DNA from: Desulfamplus sp. | GTDB taxonomy: Bacteria; Desulfobacterota; Desulfobacteria; Desulfobacterales; Desulfobacteraceae | DNA: 35,565 nt | Direction of reading: 5' to 3' | Assembly: GCA_015232935.1 (NCBI GenBank) | Contig: JADFYT010000004.1 | Location: 1-35,565 of the forward strand | In this document: in pieces, positions 34,179-35,565 of the stretch | Layout: every line of letters starts with the position of its first letter | Numbering within the stretch: the stretch's first letter is position 1 | Program-made: the position numbers and the translations under genes | Notes under the pieces: model-generated | Databases searched by the model: none | What the model saw: the letters and a program-made list of their open reading frames with translations, nothing else | Told to the model about the DNA's origin: nothing

Positions 34179-35198
34179 ATGAGGAAAAAATACAGAAGCC
34201 CTTTAATCATTCTTGTTATTATTACCATTTTATGGTTGATATCCCTTCCTTTTTTTTATGAAATTTTTGTTTCGAAGCTCTTCTATATGCCTTTTGTCGG
34301 AGCTGTTGCAGCTATTGTGGCAAATATCACACCCGCGGCTGCCGGAATTGTCTATTTTCCCATACTAACCCATATGAACATCTCGCCAGTTACTGTGTCC
34401 CAATTTAGTCTGATAATTCAGGCCTATGGAATGGGGCTTGGAACATTCAGATGGTTTTTGTTTAACAGAAGGCTTTTTGTATTTAATTTAATTCCAATAA
34501 GTATCGCAGGGGGATTGCTCGGAGAAATTGTCAGCATTGTCCTTTTTCCAATTAATAATCCGGAATTGCTTAATCTGATTTTTAATTTTATAGCATTTCT
34601 TTTTACGCAGATTATATTTTTCTCTCTTCTTAGAGATTCCAAATATCCCAATATGTCGGTTGAACTGAATTTATTCAGATATTTGGTTCTATTGTTTTTT
34701 TCATTTGTGGGTGGTTTGCTTTGCGGCTGGATAGGTTTTGGTATTGATACCATTTTTTATTTTATTATGACTGTTATGTTCAGGATAAATCCAGCCGCTT
34801 CCATCGTAACGAGTGTTTCTCTTATGGCTGCCATGTCTATCTCTGGTACGATATTGAATTCCATATTTCATGATATTCCGTTGGCATTATGGTATAGTGC
34901 CATTCCAGGTGTTACTATAGCGGGTCTGTTTCTTGCGGCTTATATTGCCGTAAAAATTGGTTCAAGAAATATATTGCTCCTGTTCACATTTTTTTTGAGC
35001 ATTGATTTTTTTCTTGCCCTGTGGACACAGCAGACTCTGCCTATGAGTGAGGCTGGCAAAAAGATGATTATATATCCTTTGGCAATTTATATGCTCGCTA
35101 TGCATATAAGAATATTGGTGAAAAATATAGGTGCTTCTATGGGGGAATTTAATGCGTTAGGAGAGACTGAAATTGAACGGAAGTATTGGAAAAAATAA
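34179..35198 (+). CDS. TauE/SafE family permease
   Basis: About 8 hydrophobic helices; duplicated GAVAAIVANITPAAAGIVYFP / FVGGLLCGWIGFGIDTIFYF type motifs. Confidence 0.75.
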   Translation: MRKKYRSPLIILVIITILWLISLPFFYEIFVSKLFYMPFVGAVAAIVANITPAAAGIVYFPILTHMNISPVTVSQFSLIIQAYGMGLGTFRWFLFNRRLFVFNLIPISIAGGLLGEIVSIVLFPINNPELLNLIFNFIAFLFTQIIFFSLLRDSKYPNMSVELNLFRYLVLLFFSFVGGLLCGWIGFGIDTIFYFIMTVMFRINPAASIVTSVSLMAAMSISGTILNSIFHDIPLALWYSAIPGVTIAGLFLAAYIAVKIGSRNILLLFTFFLSIDFFLALWTQQTLPMSEAGKKMIIYPLAIYMLAMHIRILVKNIGASMGEFNALGETEIERKYWKK

Positions 35199-35240
35199 AA
35201 CCATCAGGCCGTTGGGTTGTTTACAGGCTCTGATGGTTTT
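35197..35240. terminator. Bidirectional rho-independent terminator between convergent genes
   Basis: AAAACCATCAG...CTGATGGTTTT. Confidence 0.85.
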
Positions 35241-35295
35241 AATAAAGACTACGGTTTTTCTTTTTGGTTTTGTGTAAAAAGTCAGTATTTTAGGG

Positions 35296-35565
35296 CTATT
35301 TATTTTCAGCCTTTTCTTCTTCAGCGGGCTCGGCCTCAACAGCTTCTGTCTCTTCCTCTGCCGCAGGTTTTGCCTCAGCAGATTCTGTCTCTTTCTCTGC
35401 CGCAGGTTCTGCCTCAACAGCTTCTGTCTCTTCCTCTGCCGCAGGTTTTGCCTCAGCAGATTCTGTCTCTTTCTCTGCCGCAGGTTCTGCCTCAACAGCT
35501 TCTGTCTCTTCCTCTGCCGCAGGTTCTGCCTCAGCAGATTCTGTCTCTTTCTCTGCCGCAGGTTC
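35296..35565 (-). CDS. C-terminal part of an acidic Ala/Glu repeat protein, truncated by window edge
   Basis: Frame from 35565 reads (EPAAEKETESAEA/EPAAEEETEAVEA)n EPAEEEKAENK* with TAG at 35298-35296; listed ORF 35157..35495 is an off-frame reading of the repeat. Confidence 0.75.
   Translation of the reverse strand, partial: EPAAEKETESAEAEPAAEEETEAVEAEPAAEKETESAEAKPAAEEETEAVEAEPAAEKETESAEAKPAAEEETEAVEAEPAEEEKAENK
35332..35565 (-). repeat. 39-bp (13-aa) tandem repeat, 6 units alternating in two variants (78-bp higher-order unit)
   Basis: Direct reading. Confidence 0.95.

Noticed and set aside
35157-35495. ORF 35157..35495 (RQRKRQNLLRQN repeats)
   Set aside because: Off-frame reading of the 39-bp repeat that also runs across the terminator and into the end of the permease gene

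Overview
The window looks like chromosomal DNA from a Desulfobacterota-type (deltaproteobacterial) organism. That lineage call is an inference from gene content and style; no search was run. From left to right it contains: (1) a collinear + strand cluster (<2..6280) with an acidic 9-aa-repeat protein, three consecutive coiled-coil proteins, a small unknown protein, a STAS-domain protein, a divergent actin/MreB/Hsp70-fold ATPase, a receiver-like protein with an acidic tail, and a MinD/ParA-type ATPase. This is the best candidate for an undescribed cytoskeletal or positioning system. (2) Housekeeping genes: comF, rfaE2-type adenylyltransferase, pgeF/yfiH, an F0-only ATP synthase operon, an M24 peptidase, a YdbH/AsmA-like protein, tRNA-Leu(UAG), and a double-domain CDP-alcohol phosphatidyltransferase. 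(3) A minus-strand MotB-MotA-histidine kinase operon. (4) A PD-(D/E)XK/Rpn-type protein next to a 33-codon fragment that looks like another member of that family. (5) An FtsK motor protein with no visible membrane domain and a ZapA-like N-terminus. (6) A QseE/QseG/QseF-like kinase-lipoprotein-regulator operon. (7) A lone SF2 helicase bracketed by inverted copies of a two-hairpin repeat. (8) A TauE/SafE permease and the C-terminus of an acidic repeat protein. Several dispersed intergenic repeat families were found by eye, including a TIR-bounded ~108-bp element and a short family with coding-like conservation upstream of several genes. All family calls are from reading the translated sequences.
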